Source of the DNA: Legionella sp.
GTDB taxonomy: Bacteria > Pseudomonadota > Gammaproteobacteria > Legionellales > Legionellaceae
Assembly: GCA_013697625.1 (NCBI GenBank)
Contig: JACCWN010000012.1
Span: 1 to 37,891, forward strand
Direction: 5' to 3'
DNA length: 37,891 nt
The position numbers and the translations under genes are program-made. The notes under the pieces are model-generated. The model saw only the letters and a program-made list of their open reading frames with translations, ran no database searches and was not told the origin of the DNA. Position 1 is the stretch's first letter, and each line of letters begins with the position of its first letter. Positions 10,443-19,645 of this stretch are shown one piece after another.

Positions 10443-11809
10443 GAAAAAGCCTTAACCAATTGTACGGCCAACCCTGTGTAGGTTTCAGGTGTTAGTTGGT
10501 TTAATTGTGCCTTTGCCTTTTCTGGTATGTCTAATGCATTGATGAACTCTTTTAAACTGGCCAAATCTATGCCTTGCCCCCGAGTTAAGTGTTTTAATTG
10601 TTCATAGGCATTGGGGACATTGTAACGACGCATAACAGTTTGTACCGCTTCAGATAAAACTTCCCAATTGGTATGTAGGTCATCATGCAGTGCTGCCTTG
10701 TTGATTTGTAATTTATCATTACCTTTTGCAATAGAATGATAGGCTATCAATGCATAAGAAAAGGCAACCCCTAAATTACGCAATACGGTAGAGTCTGATA
10801 AATCTCTTTGTAAGCGCGATTGTGTCAATTTATTAGAAAAATGGGTGAATAAGGCATTGGCAAGCCCTAGATTGCCTTCGGCATTTTCAAAATCAATGGG
10901 ATTGACTTTGTGCGGCATGGTTGAGGATCCCACCTCTTCGGCGATTGTTTTTTGTTTAAAATAGCCCAAAGAAATATAGCTCCAAATGTCCTGACAGTAG
11001 TCTAATAAAATGTTGTTGATTCTAACCATTATCTGCGAAACCTCGGCCAGGCCATCATGAGGCTCTATTTGAGTGGTGTAGGGGTTAAAAGACAATCCAA
11101 AAGAAACGATGAAATTTGAACAATGTTTGCGCCAGTCTACTTCAGGATAGGCGATGAGGTGGGCATTGTAATTGCCAACAGCGCCGTTGAATTTGGCAGG
11201 GATGAGGACTTCAGCTAATTGTTGTTGTGGCCTTTTCAATCGTGCTACAAAATTAACCAGTTCTTTCCCAATGGTGGTAGGAGAGGCGGGCTGGCCATGT
11301 GTTCTGGATAACATAGCCACATCACCATGCTGTTTACCTAGTAGTGTGATTCCACCCATGATTTCTGCCAGTGTGGGTTGGATTATTTGAGCAAGCGATT
11401 GTTTTACCATCAAAGCGTATGCCAAATTATTGATGTCTTCTGAGGTACAAGCGAAATGAATGAAGCCAACAAGTGACTGGAGTTTGACATTGTTTTGAAA
11501 TTTATCCCTTAAATAATATTCAACAGCTTTGACATCATGATTGATTTGTTTTTCTAAAACTTTGACCTGCTCTGCTTCTTTTTCATCGAAATCATTAATC
11601 AATTGTTGCAAAAACTGCTTGGTCGATTGTTCTAACATTGGAACTTCAGGAATGGCAGGATTAGCAGCTAAAGATTCAAACCATCGGATTTCAACTATCA
11701 AGCGATAATAAGTTAATGCAAATTCACTAAAATAAGGACTCAAGGTCTTTGTTTTACTGTAATAACGACCATCTATGGGAGAAATTGCATTTAAAACAGA
11801 AAGTGTCAT
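10439..11809 (-). CDS. purB: Adenylosuccinate lyase
   Basis: PurB catalyses two fumarate-releasing steps of purine synthesis, forming AICAR and AMP. The 456 residues match the E. coli length. The N-terminal SPIDGRYYSKT, the histidine segment AMLSRTHGQPASPTT, and the fumarase/lyase superfamily signature GSSTMPHKVNPIDFENAEG (about residues 294-312), whose serine lies on the catalytic loop, are all visible. It is the first gene of the purB-nadB pair (4-base overlap), with nadA next. The fumarate from this enzyme can serve as electron acceptor for NadB, which gives the pairing some metabolic sense, though that link is inference. The 250-bp divergent gap to ppsA must hold its promoter. Confidence 0.97.
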   Translation of the reverse strand: MTLSVLNAISPIDGRYYSKTKTLSPYFSEFALTYYRLIVEIRWFESLAANPAIPEVPMLEQSTKQFLQQLINDFDEKEAEQVKVLEKQINHDVKAVEYYLRDKFQNNVKLQSLVGFIHFACTSEDINNLAYALMVKQSLAQIIQPTLAEIMGGITLLGKQHGDVAMLSRTHGQPASPTTIGKELVNFVARLKRPQQQLAEVLIPAKFNGAVGNYNAHLIAYPEVDWRKHCSNFIVSFGLSFNPYTTQIEPHDGLAEVSQIMVRINNILLDYCQDIWSYISLGYFKQKTIAEEVGSSTMPHKVNPIDFENAEGNLGLANALFTHFSNKLTQSRLQRDLSDSTVLRNLGVAFSYALIAYHSIAKGNDKLQINKAALHDDLHTNWEVLSEAVQTVMRRYNVPNAYEQLKHLTRGQGIDLASLKEFINALDIPEKAKAQLNQLTPETYTGLAVQLVKAFS

Positions 11810-12059
11810 GAAGGTTGGTCCTTAAAAGAAAGCCTATATAATAGTTGAAGTAGGTACAGATGTGAATTCACGGCGTGATCTTTTTATACAAAAAAATTAC
11901 TGTTTGCGTTTGTATAACCGATACATATAATCTATGGGATTAACTTTAGTGATAAATCCAAGCAGTTATTTCATTCTTCCTTCTAATCTAATACTACCTC
12001 ATTCCAATAACCTGTTAATTTAAGTAGAATAAGCAACCTTTATGGATTTTGGAGTGGTT

Positions 12060-14429
12060 ATGGCAGTTAAAAGGCATACTGTTGATTTAGCGCATTTAAG
12101 TATGAAAGATCTTGAACAGGTGGGTGGTAAAAATGCCTCCTTAGGGGAGATGATTACGCATTTAACTGCTCTGGGCATTGCTGTTCCTGGGGGTTTTGCA
12201 ACCACTGCGGATTCTTTTAAAGAGTTTTTAACTGTCAATGCACTGGATAAAAAAATTCATGATGCCTTGTCTCATCTTAACAGTGATGACGTGCGCCAAT
12301 TAGCCATCGTAGGTAAACAAATTCGTGAGATGATCTTAGAGGCTCCTTTTTCACCCGAATTCGAACAAGCTGTGCGCACAGCCTTTCAGTCTATGTCTGC
12401 CATGATTGGGCATGAAAATTTTAGCCTTGCAGTGCGATCCTCTGCAACTGCTGAAGATTTACCAGATGCCTCCTTTGCAGGACAACAAGAAAGCTATTTG
12501 AATGTGAAAGGGGTGGATGCAATTTTAATTTGTATCAAGCAGGTATTTGCCTCTTTGTATAATGACAGAGCCATTTCTTATCGTGACCATCATCAATTTA
12601 ATCATCTTGAAGTCGCTATATCAGTAGGCGTTCAACAAATGATCCGTAGTGATTTGGCCGTAAGCGGGGTGATGTTTACCATGGATACTGAATCAGGCTT
12701 TGATAAAGTCGTGTTTATCACATCCTCTTATGGTTTGGGTGAAATGGTGGTGCAAGGTGCGGTTAATCCAGATGAGTTTTATGTGCATAAACCCAGTCTT
12801 GAAGCCGGAAATTCTGCCATCATTCGCAGTAACATTGGTACTAAAGCACATAAAATGATTTATTGCGCTGATGAGCGAATCAAAACCATTGAGGTTGACC
12901 CAGCCCAAAGGCGGTTGTTTTCGTTAAATCCAACAGAAATTGAACAATTAGCACGTCAGGCCATCACCATTGAAACCCATTATGGCTGCGCCATGGATAT
13001 AGAATGGGCCAAAGATGGTGTGGACGGCAATTTGTACATTCTGCAAGCGCGTCCAGAAACCGTGAGGAGCAGGGATAATAAACAAGTATTAGAACGGTTT
13101 AACCTACAAAAAAAATCACACATTTTATCAGAAGGCCGCAGTATTGGGCAGCGTATAGGGCAAGGCAAGGCAAGGGTGATTAAGGACATCAGCGAAATGC
13201 ATCGTGTTAGTCCAGGGGATGTACTTATTTCTGATATGACCGATCCAGATTGGGAGCCTGTGATGAAACGCGCTTCTGCCATTGTTACAAATAGGGGTGG
13301 TCGAACCTGTCACGCAGCTATCATTGCACGTGAATTAGGTATTCCTGCTGTTGTTGGCTGTGGGGATGCAACTAAAAATATCCAAGATGGGGATGAGGTT
13401 ACTGTGAGCTGTGCTGAAGGGGATACTGGCTTTGTATATGCCGGTATTTTGCCCTTTGAGCATGTGCGTTTGGATGTAGAAACCATGCCAGATTTGCCTA
13501 TCAAAATTATGCTTAATGTGGGTAATCCCGAGCGGGCCTTTTCCTTTCAGTCCATTCCTAATGCTGGTGTAGGTTTGGCTCGATTGGAATTTTTAATATC
13601 AAATAATATTGGAATTCATCCAAAGGCACTGCTTGATTTTGATGTTTTAGAAGATGCGGAGCTCAAGGCCCTGATTGCTGAGAAAACTGCAGCTTATGAC
13701 TCTCCTGTAGAATTTTATATTGAGCGGTTGAAGGAAGGAATCGCAACCATCGCTGCAGCCTTTTATCCCAAACCTGTCATCGTTCGATTGTCTGATTTTA
13801 AATCAAATGAATACGCTAATTTGGTTGGTGGTAGTACTTATGAACCTTTTGAAGAAAATCCGATGTTGGGTTTTAGAGGGGCTGCCCGTTATGTTTCAGA
13901 CGCTTTTGCGCCCTGTTTTGCCTTAGAATGCATGGCCATTAGACGAGTAAGAGAGGATATGGGCTTAAAAAATGTTGAAATCATGATACCTTTTGTGCGT
14001 ACGGTGAAAGAAGCATCAGATGTAATTGATAGCTTAAAGCAACAAGGGCTAGAACGTGGTAAAGACGATCTACGAATTATCATGATGTGTGAATTACCGT
14101 CGAATGCCTTATTAGCAGCAGATTTTCTAGAATATTTTGACGGGTTTTCTATTGGCTCCAATGACTTAACACAATTAACTTTAGGCTTGGATAGAGATTC
14201 AGGATTGGTGGCTGCCCAGTTTGATGAGCGTAACCCAGCTGTTAAAGCTTTACTGCATATGGCCATTTCAAATTGCAAACAAGCTGGTAAATACATAGGC
14301 ATTTGTGGTCAAGGACCTTCTGATCACCCTGATTTTGCAGAATGGTTGCTGGAAGAAGGCATAGACAGTCTGTCCCTCAATCCAGATTCTGTGTTAGAAA
14401 CTTGTTTATTTTTGGCGCAAAAACATTGA
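12060..14429 (+). CDS. ppsA: Phosphoenolpyruvate synthase
   Basis: PpsA turns pyruvate and ATP into phosphoenolpyruvate, AMP and phosphate for gluconeogenesis. The frame opens at 12042, but ATG 12060 ([10 protein letters not shown]) is the better start: GGAG lies 7 bases upstream and the result is about 789 residues, matching E. coli. Domains in order are the ATP-grasp nucleotide-binding domain (about 10-340, with [22 protein letters not shown]), the swivelling phosphohistidine domain with [15 protein letters not shown] (active-site His about 420), and the PEP-utilising TIM barrel (about 470-785) with [15 protein letters not shown] and [13 protein letters not shown]. The gene is divergent from purB. 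It suits an organism that feeds on amino acids. Confidence 0.96.
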   Translation: MAVKRHTVDLAHLSMKDLEQVGGKNASLGEMITHLTALGIAVPGGFATTADSFKEFLTVNALDKKIHDALSHLNSDDVRQLAIVGKQIREMILEAPFSPEFEQAVRTAFQSMSAMIGHENFSLAVRSSATAEDLPDASFAGQQESYLNVKGVDAILICIKQVFASLYNDRAISYRDHHQFNHLEVAISVGVQQMIRSDLAVSGVMFTMDTESGFDKVVFITSSYGLGEMVVQGAVNPDEFYVHKPSLEAGNSAIIRSNIGTKAHKMIYCADERIKTIEVDPAQRRLFSLNPTEIEQLARQAITIETHYGCAMDIEWAKDGVDGNLYILQARPETVRSRDNKQVLERFNLQKKSHILSEGRSIGQRIGQGKARVIKDISEMHRVSPGDVLISDMTDPDWEPVMKRASAIVTNRGGRTCHAAIIARELGIPAVVGCGDATKNIQDGDEVTVSCAEGDTGFVYAGILPFEHVRLDVETMPDLPIKIMLNVGNPERAFSFQSIPNAGVGLARLEFLISNNIGIHPKALLDFDVLEDAELKALIAEKTAAYDSPVEFYIERLKEGIATIAAAFYPKPVIVRLSDFKSNEYANLVGGSTYEPFEENPMLGFRGAARYVSDAFAPCFALECMAIRRVREDMGLKNVEIMIPFVRTVKEASDVIDSLKQQGLERGKDDLRIIMMCELPSNALLAADFLEYFDGFSIGSNDLTQLTLGLDRDSGLVAAQFDERNPAVKALLHMAISNCKQAGKYIGICGQGPSDHPDFAEWLLEEGIDSLSLNPDSVLETCLFLAQKH

Positions 14430-14452
14430 AATTTTTTTGGGCTTATATAACT

Positions 14453-15883
14453 ATGCGTAACTTAAGGGCCTGCCTTTTGTTAGCCGGCGCAATTCCTTTA
14501 CTAGCGATGGCATCTTCTGGGTCAACCCATACAGATCCGGTCACATCCGTCATTTTGGTTGTAACCACCCTGTTGTTTTTTTCTATCATGGGAAGGTACA
14601 TCGCTCGATGTTTGAATCAACCAGGTGTTTTGGGCGAGTTGCTGATGGGTATTTTCATTGGCAATTGTTTTTATTTTTTCCATTCACACTTAATCATCAT
14701 TTTAAGGGAAGGTTCTTCTATTTTTGATGTGGTTGGAAACATGTTGGGGGGTGTGCCTTTAAAAGAAGCTGTTACCAAAGTCATTTCTAATCAACATTAT
14801 GCTCAACAGGTGATTCAAGCCTTAAGTGGACACCAAGGCACTGAATTGATAAAAATCGCATACGTCGTGGATATATTTTCACGTTATGGGGTGATTTTTC
14901 TTCTATTTATGGTGGGTCTGGAATCATCGGTAGAGGAATTAAAACATACTGGCAAAGAATCGGTCATTGTTGCTTTGTTAGGTGTCATAGCCCCTATGTT
15001 GTTGGGTTTTGGGATAGCCTATGTGTTGATGCCCACCAGTTCCTATGTCGTTGATTTATTCATCGCTGCAACCTTAAGCGCTACAAGCATAGGTATTACA
15101 GCCAGAGTATTGTCTGAAATGAAGAAACTGCGCACCCGCGAGGCAAGAACCATTCTTGGGGCAGCGATGTTGGATGATATCCTTGGGCTGATTATCTTAG
15201 CGGTAGTGAGCTCTGTGGTGTTAAGTGGCTCCGTTGATTTATTTGTAGTATGTCGAATCATTGTTTATTCCTTGGTTTTTTTCACCACTGTATTATATTT
15301 CGGCCCTATCATCATTAGTAAGGCCATACATTTTTTTCGTTTTCTAGAACCTTGGGAGGCAAAATTATTCATATCTTTTATCTTTGTTATGGCGCTTTCT
15401 TGGTTGGCATCTATAATTCAATTGTCCACCATCATAGGTGCTTTTGCCGCTGGTGTTATTTTACATGATGGATATTTTAAATCGTATGAAGCTTATGAAA
15501 AAAATAGAACCATTCAAGACTTGGTCGCCCCTATAGAGTCTATTTTGGCGCCTATGTTTTTTATGGTTATTGGTCTGCAAGTTAAGTTGGAAACTTTTTA
15601 TAACTGGGAGGTCATCGTCTTAGCCGGTGGCTTGACCTTTGCAGCAATCCTAGGAAAACTGTTAAGTGGGTTTGGAGCCAATGCCAAAGACGACAGGTTG
15701 TTGGTGGGCATTGGTATGTTGCCTAGGGGAGAAGTGGGTTTGGTTTTTGCCTCAATTGGCCGTACTTTAGGTGTGATTTCAGATAATTTATTTTCAGCGA
15801 TTATCATCATGGTCATTATTACAACTGTAATGACGCCTCCTTTGCTCAAGATTCGTTATGCCAGAAAAAAGGAGAGTACATGA
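14453..15883 (+). CDS. CPA2-family cation/proton antiporter
   Basis: The protein of about 476 residues starts at ATG 14453, since the upstream frame overlaps ppsA. It has an N-terminal signal-like helix (LLLAGAIPLLAMASS) and about 12-13 further membrane segments. Hallmarks of the CPA2 (NapA/KefB-like) family are QPGVLGELLMGIFIGN, FLLFMVGLESSVEEL, the paired aspartates in ILGAAMLDDILGLI that bind the cation and protons, STIIGAFAAGVIL, and LPRGEVGLVFASIGR. A periplasmic insertion of about 60 residues follows the second helix. There is no TrkA-N nucleotide domain, unlike KefB/KefC. Likely role: sodium or potassium exchange for protons at the inner membrane. Its stop overlaps the nadC start (ATGA), so the two are cotranscribed. 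Confidence 0.88.
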   Translation: MRNLRACLLLAGAIPLLAMASSGSTHTDPVTSVILVVTTLLFFSIMGRYIARCLNQPGVLGELLMGIFIGNCFYFFHSHLIIILREGSSIFDVVGNMLGGVPLKEAVTKVISNQHYAQQVIQALSGHQGTELIKIAYVVDIFSRYGVIFLLFMVGLESSVEELKHTGKESVIVALLGVIAPMLLGFGIAYVLMPTSSYVVDLFIAATLSATSIGITARVLSEMKKLRTREARTILGAAMLDDILGLIILAVVSSVVLSGSVDLFVVCRIIVYSLVFFTTVLYFGPIIISKAIHFFRFLEPWEAKLFISFIFVMALSWLASIIQLSTIIGAFAAGVILHDGYFKSYEAYEKNRTIQDLVAPIESILAPMFFMVIGLQVKLETFYNWEVIVLAGGLTFAAILGKLLSGFGANAKDDRLLVGIGMLPRGEVGLVFASIGRTLGVISDNLFSAIIIMVIITTVMTPPLLKIRYARKKEST

Positions 15884-16728
15884 AGGTCGATGCTTTACAG
15901 ATTATGTCTGATATAATTCCTGCTTTGCAAGAAGACATTGGCAGTGGTGATGTTACCGCCAATTTGTTGCCAATTGATCTAAAAGCTCGAGCAGAAATTA
16001 TTTCTCGTGAGCCTATGCTTCTTTGTGGCAAGCCTTGGGTTGATGCGATTTTTAATCAAATGTCGAGCTCAATTGAAGTGAACTGGCAAGTGGATGAAGG
16101 TGATTGGTTAAATAAGGCCCGTGTTTTGTGTACAATAGAAGGCCAAGCACGCGCCATCTTAACTGCTGAACGTACGGCTTTAAACTTTCTTCAAACTCTG
16201 TCGGCAACGGCTACCCAGACACATCGCTATGTTCAGCAACTAAAAGGGCGCCAAACTCGGTTGTTAGATACCCGTAAAACACTTCCTGGGCTTAGGTATG
16301 CTCAAAAATACGCTACACTTTGTGGCGGGGCTAAGAATCACAGAATGGGCCTTTATGATGCTTTTTTAATTAAAGAGAACCATATTAAAGCTTGTGGCTC
16401 AATAGCTGAGGCCATTGCTTCAGCTAGAAAGACCAATAGGACATTAGCGGTTGAAATCGAAGTTGAAAACTTAGATCAATTAGAAGAAGCTTTTGCTGCT
16501 CATCCAGATAGGGTGTTATTAGATAATTTTACTTATGAAATGCTGGTGAAGGCAGTTACAATGAATCAGCCCAAATATTGTGAATTAGAGGCCTCTGGTG
16601 GTATAACCATAGATAATCTTGGTGATATGGCCGCTTCAGGGGTAGATTATATTTCTGTAGGATCTATAACCAAATCAATCCAGGCCATCGACTTAAGCTT
16701 ATTAATTAGAGAAATCTATGAATCTTAA
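15880..16728 (+). CDS. nadC: Nicotinate-nucleotide pyrophosphorylase (carboxylating)
   Basis: NadC converts quinolinate and PRPP to nicotinate mononucleotide, the step after NadA. The 282 residues contain QEDIGSGDVTANLLP near the N-terminus, the TAERTALNFLQTLS helix, the substrate site DTRKTLPGLRYAQKYATLCGGAKNHRMGLYDAFLIKENH, described here by its key residues only (R and K of TRKT, H and R of NHRMGL, K of LIKENH), and LEASGGITIDN and GVDYISVGSIT at the phosphate-binding end of the barrel. The length is normal. It overlaps the antiporter gene by 4 bases and murG by 11 bases. It completes the aspartate-to-NAD precursor route with nadB and nadA, which lie 5-7 kb away on the other strand. Confidence 0.96.
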   Translation: MKVDALQIMSDIIPALQEDIGSGDVTANLLPIDLKARAEIISREPMLLCGKPWVDAIFNQMSSSIEVNWQVDEGDWLNKARVLCTIEGQARAILTAERTALNFLQTLSATATQTHRYVQQLKGRQTRLLDTRKTLPGLRYAQKYATLCGGAKNHRMGLYDAFLIKENHIKACGSIAEAIASARKTNRTLAVEIEVENLDQLEEAFAAHPDRVLLDNFTYEMLVKAVTMNQPKYCELEASGGITIDNLGDMAASGVDYISVGSITKSIQAIDLSLLIREIYES

Positions 16729-17821
16729 AATTATGTTTACTGGTGGAGGAACTGCCGGTCACGTTACACCCAATATTGCCCTAATTGCCTTATTTAAAAA
16801 TGAAGGTTGGGAAATTTTTTATATTGGTTCTGGTTTAGGCATAGAAAAAGAGATGATTTTGGGTGAAAATATCCCTTTTTATTCTATTTCTAGTGGTAAG
16901 CTAAGGCGTTATTTCAGTATTAAAAATTTCCTTGATCCTTTGAAAATCCTTTTAGGAATTGTTCAATCCACTTATTTTTTTTATAAATTAAAACCCGATG
17001 TTCTGTTTTCTAAGGGCGGATTTGTGGCTTTTCCAGTGGTGGTTGGCGCTTGGTTAAATCAAATAAAAATCATTGCTCATGAATCAGACATGAGTCCCGG
17101 GCTTGCGAATCGATTATCATACCCTTTCATTGATAAAATTTGTGTGCCCTATGAAGATTCTAGAAAATACTTTAAAAAACAAGACAAGATTGAAGTTACA
17201 GGAACCCCAATTCGACAACAGTTGTTTCAAGGGTCTATGGCCAAGGGTCTTCAACTGTGTGGTTTTGATACCTCCTTACCATGCTTACTAGTAATTGGAG
17301 GAAGCTTAGGTGCCAACTCGATTAACCACAGTGTACGTGAAGCTTTGAGCCAATTACTTCAAGGGTTTCAAGTGATTCATCTATGTGGTAAAGGCAAAAT
17401 AGCCCCTCACTTAATTGCTCAAAAAGGGTATTGTCAATTAGAATATGCCAAGGAGGAATTAGCCGATCTATTCGCAGCAGCCTCTGTGGTCATTTCACGA
17501 GCAGGTGCAAATTCATTGTATGAAATATTAGCTTTAGCAAAACCCCATGTATTAATTCCCTTGTCTGCGCGAGTAAGTAGGGGGGATCAGATACAAAATT
17601 CTCAATATTTTAAAAAAGCAGGCATCAGTGTGGTCATTGAAGATGAATCCTTAAATGCACAGACATTAATCGAAGCTTTAGATGAAGTTCTACAAAATAA
17701 AAATGACATCATTGCCAAAATGAAAGCCCTAAACCTTGAATCAGCCTCCGAAAAGATTGTTAAACTCATTAAAGGTCAGGTAAAAGCCTCTTTGGCTTTG
17801 AATCATGAGAACAGTTTATAA
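16718..17821 (+). CDS. murG: MurG-like UDP-GlcNAc transferase, Gram-positive type
   Basis: MurG adds N-acetylglucosamine to lipid I at the inner face of the membrane to make lipid II. The 367-residue protein has FTGGGTAGHVTPN at the N-terminus, the membrane-associating region SSGKLRRYFSIKNFLDPLK, SKGGFVAFPVVVGAWLN, IAHESDMSPGLANRL, IGGSLGANSIN at the start of the second Rossmann domain, and the donor site RAGANSLYEILAL with PLSARVSRGDQIQNS. The SGKLRRYF, ESDMSPGLAN and ISRAGANS forms are what I remember from Bacillus and Clostridium MurG rather than from E. coli. It is outside a division-cell wall cluster and overlaps nadC by 11 bases, so it may be a second copy or a transferred gene. The enzyme call is firm; the origin is inference. 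Confidence 0.9.
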   Translation: MNLKIMFTGGGTAGHVTPNIALIALFKNEGWEIFYIGSGLGIEKEMILGENIPFYSISSGKLRRYFSIKNFLDPLKILLGIVQSTYFFYKLKPDVLFSKGGFVAFPVVVGAWLNQIKIIAHESDMSPGLANRLSYPFIDKICVPYEDSRKYFKKQDKIEVTGTPIRQQLFQGSMAKGLQLCGFDTSLPCLLVIGGSLGANSINHSVREALSQLLQGFQVIHLCGKGKIAPHLIAQKGYCQLEYAKEELADLFAAASVVISRAGANSLYEILALAKPHVLIPLSARVSRGDQIQNSQYFKKAGISVVIEDESLNAQTLIEALDEVLQNKNDIIAKMKALNLESASEKIVKLIKGQVKASLALNHENSL

Positions 17822-17847
17822 TTTTGCAGAGTGGCATGCTGAAGATG

Positions 17848-17945
17848 GATTTTATTATAACACTGATCGCAAGCCTTATAGAGTTCTTTATAACACTTGA
17901 TTGAGATCTATGTAGTTCTTTGTAACTCAGATTGCAGGTCTTAAA
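17848..17945. repeat. Imperfect tandem repeat, about 33-bp unit, three copies
   Basis: Just after murG, three units of 32-33 bp resemble one another: 17848-17880, 17881-17913 and 17914-17945. Each contains a form of TTCTTTATAACAC followed by a purine-rich GAT/GCA segment and ending CTTATA or CTTAAA. Copies differ at many positions, so this is an old duplication. It has no obvious coding capacity. Confidence 0.4.
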
Positions 17946-17959
17946 GAGTTTTTGGGTCC

Positions 17960-18131
17960 CAGGTAAACGCTTTAAAGCGTATATATTATGAAGTCAAAAT
18001 GCCTACGTACCGCGCTTTATGCGCGGAATTCAGCAATGATCTTGATGCGAAATTGTATGGATACCGTGCATAAAGCACGGTATGTAAGCAAGTGTGGGTA
18101 TTTTATGTTAAAAAATAGAGGCGTTTACCTG
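17960..18131. repeat. Fold-back MITE-like element with two internal palindromes
   Basis: The ends are an 11-bp perfect inverted repeat, CAGGTAAACGC (17960-17970) and GCGTTTACCTG (18121-18131). Inside lie two short hairpins: CCGCGC-TTTAT-GCGCGG (18010-18026) and ATACCGTGC-ATAAA-GCACGGTAT (18061-18083). The loops are reverse complements of each other, so the two hairpins are an inverted pair of the same element type, as in bacterial interspersed mosaic elements. There is no coding frame of note. The same loop with a different stem recurs at 19831 and 22877. Confidence 0.7.
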
Positions 18132-18140
18132 TCTTCCGTT

Positions 18141-18812
18141 TTAGCCTTGATCCTCTATAAAAATTCTTCGAATCCATACAATTGGTGCTGCTAGTCGAAT
18201 TGCTATATTTTTAATTTCTTTTTTAACAAGGTTGGGATTTTGGTTTAGACACAAGAGATTGTATAAATTTTGACTTAATCCTGGCTTTAATATTCTGACA
18301 TAGGTATTATTTTCCTCATCAATAAGTATGCATTCTTTTCCTAGAGCATTTTCAATTTTATTGCATATAATTCCAGCAACGTGATTACCAGGAAATAATA
18401 AGGGCATCATACCATCGTCTTTGACCATAGCATTTATTGAATTGGGAAGCTCACTAAACAAGAGCAATTCTTTGGCAATATGGGTTTCCTCGCTTTCTTG
18501 AATATTCAACTCTTGTGATAAGTAAGTAGCCTCTCGTCCTAAACCGTGCATCAGCCAAGCATCAGAACAATATACATTCAAAACCCTGGCTCTTTTGGCT
18601 ATTTTTTCGGCACCTTGAGCTGTTAAGCCACCGCCCCATCCCAACTCCCAACCCTTCATAGCAGCAGAGGTGATATCACTATCCTGGCAAAATTCGTTTC
18701 TAGTAAGAGATAACAGGTGATCCCGAATGAATCTTATTCTCTTTCCTCGTGCTTCTGCACTAGATGGGTTATCTAGCAATGAGTTTTTCATATTTAAGGT
18801 TAAACTATTCAT
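18141..18812 (-). CDS. XRE-type transcriptional regulator with S24-like C-terminal domain
   Basis: The protein of about 223 residues looks like a phage-repressor-type regulator. An N-terminal helix-turn-helix follows ARGKRIRFIRDHLLSLTR, with WELGWGGGLTAQGAEKI as a distinctive segment that I associate with Legionella relatives. The C-terminal half resembles the LexA/CI S24 peptidase-like fold (KDDGMMPLLFPGNHVAGI and a later ECILIDEENNTYVRILKPG), but I cannot identify a Ser-Lys catalytic pair, so self-cleavage is not supported. The frame is open to 18875, but a TATAAT -10 box at 18828-18833 favours ATG 18810-18812 or 18789-18791. It may regulate the nearby island; no target is shown by the sequence. 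Confidence 0.75.
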   Translation of the reverse strand: MNSLTLNMKNSLLDNPSSAEARGKRIRFIRDHLLSLTRNEFCQDSDITSAAMKGWELGWGGGLTAQGAEKIAKRARVLNVYCSDAWLMHGLGREATYLSQELNIQESEETHIAKELLLFSELPNSINAMVKDDGMMPLLFPGNHVAGIICNKIENALGKECILIDEENNTYVRILKPGLSQNLYNLLCLNQNPNLVKKEIKNIAIRLAAPIVWIRRIFIEDQG

Positions 18813-18827
18813 TAATAATAAGAATCT

Positions 18828-18833
18828 ATTATA
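18828..18833 (-). promoter_or_regulatory. Putative -10 box of the XRE-S24 regulator
   Basis: Read on the minus strand this is a perfect TATAAT, 16 bases before the ATG at 18812. No good -35 lies 17 bp upstream, so activity may depend on an activator. Its position argues against the longer start at 18875, which would be upstream of the transcript start. Confidence 0.4.
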
Positions 18834-18878
18834 CCTGAAATTTATGATTTCGCCTTTGTATTTTAGTCTCACCACTTT

Positions 18879-19213
18879 AATTAGTCGCTGGCACGTAATT
18901 GATTTTTACCCAGTCCCGATGACCCGCGGGCATATCATTACCCATAAGTATATCGTCCCGGAATTTAGTGCTGCCTGGCGAGCTTGCGAGATTGGCAGCA
19001 CTTAATGTCCGGGATTCATTTTGAAACTAGCATTGGGTCGGCTGCTGGATGGATCCCGGAATTTAGTGTGACTAAGCTCGCAAGCTCGCCAGTCACACTA
19101 AATTCCGGGACGACATTATCTTATTCATCAATCTTTTCCTACTTGTGGGTAATGACATGCCCGCGGGACGTCGAACTATGAAATAAAATGAGTTTCGCGC
19201 CAGCGAATAATTA
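18879..19213. repeat. Nested fold-back (MITE-like) element, about 335 bp
   Basis: The two ends are imperfect inverted repeats beginning AATTAGTCGCTGGCACG on the left and its relative on the right (19201-19213). Further in, CCCGCGGGCAT followed by TCATTACCCAYAAGTA occurs on both arms in opposite orientation. Each arm then carries its own hairpin: 18957-19013 (stem CCCGGAATTTAGTGCTGCC, imperfect) and 19055-19109 (stem CCCGGAATTTAGTGTGACT, 19 bp perfect). The inner stem halves differ between the hairpins but stay paired. The element fills most of the gene-free stretch 18813-19420. It has no coding capacity and fits a non-autonomous fold-back transposon. Confidence 0.7.
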
Positions 19214-19317
19214 GATACTGGGATTTTTCAGTAAGCTGAAACGAGGGTTTTTGATGCCTGGGTAATTTATTTATTGGGTATGGCCATTCTTTTATGAATT
19301 CATTTTTTTATAGGGAT

Positions 19318-19364
19318 TGAAGAAAATACGTATTTTCTTCATCTTTGTGTATCTCAACTATAAT
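19318..19364 (+). promoter_or_regulatory. Operator-like 24-bp palindrome and -10 box before the amphi-Trp gene
   Basis: The half-site TGAAGAAAATAC (19318-19329) is followed directly by its exact reverse complement (19330-19341), a perfect 24-bp dyad. A TATAAT -10 box lies at 19359-19364, placing the expected -35 position at 19336-19341 inside the palindrome. Binding of a dimeric regulator there would block RNA polymerase. Which regulator uses it is unknown; the XRE-S24 protein encoded nearby is one candidate by proximity only. Confidence 0.5.
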
Positions 19365-19420
19365 TTAAAGGAGTATCTGGAAATATTTTCACTGGTTGAA
19401 GTTTTATCTAGGAGATTTCT

Positions 19421-19645
19421 ATGACAGAAAAAGAACCACTAGAGCTTGAAAAAACATATGGTGCAACAGCAGTTGCAAATAAATTACGACGTATTGCAGA
19501 TGCCATTGAGCAAAATAAAGGCTTTCAAATACAAGTTGATAAGAAACGTATTTATGTTCCGGTAGATATTAGCATTGATTTTGAATATGAAGAGCAGGGA
19601 GAGGAATACGAACTTGAAATTGAAATGAAATGGAAGAAAGATTAA
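19421..19645 (+). CDS. Amphi-Trp domain protein
   Basis: A small soluble 74-residue acidic protein with the amphi-Trp domain pattern: an N-terminal amphipathic helix (AVANKLRRIADAIEQNKGF) followed by strands (IQVDKKRIYVPV) and a charged end ELEIEMKWKKD with the conserved tryptophan. The function of the family is not established; members are small proteins often near stress or signalling genes. The start is well supported by GGAG at 19411-19414, six bases before the ATG. A palindrome and -10 box lie upstream, so it looks like its own regulated transcription unit. It is flanked by repeats on both sides. Confidence 0.75.
   Translation: MTEKEPLELEKTYGATAVANKLRRIADAIEQNKGFQIQVDKKRIYVPVDISIDFEYEEQGEEYELEIEMKWKKD

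Noticed and set aside
11810..12059. Riboswitch in the purB-ppsA divergent gap
   Set aside because: AT-rich with TATAAT-like sequences but no recognisable conserved riboswitch core.
13889..14302. 137-residue minus-strand frame inside ppsA
   Set aside because: Fully antisense to conserved ppsA sequence; shadow of its codon use.
17960..18131. CRISPR-like repeats
   Set aside because: Repeated hairpins differ in stem and spacing, and there are no spacers of uniform length or cas genes.
18727..19181. Two short plus-strand frames in the fold-back element
   Set aside because: They read through inverted repeats and hairpins; no start signals.
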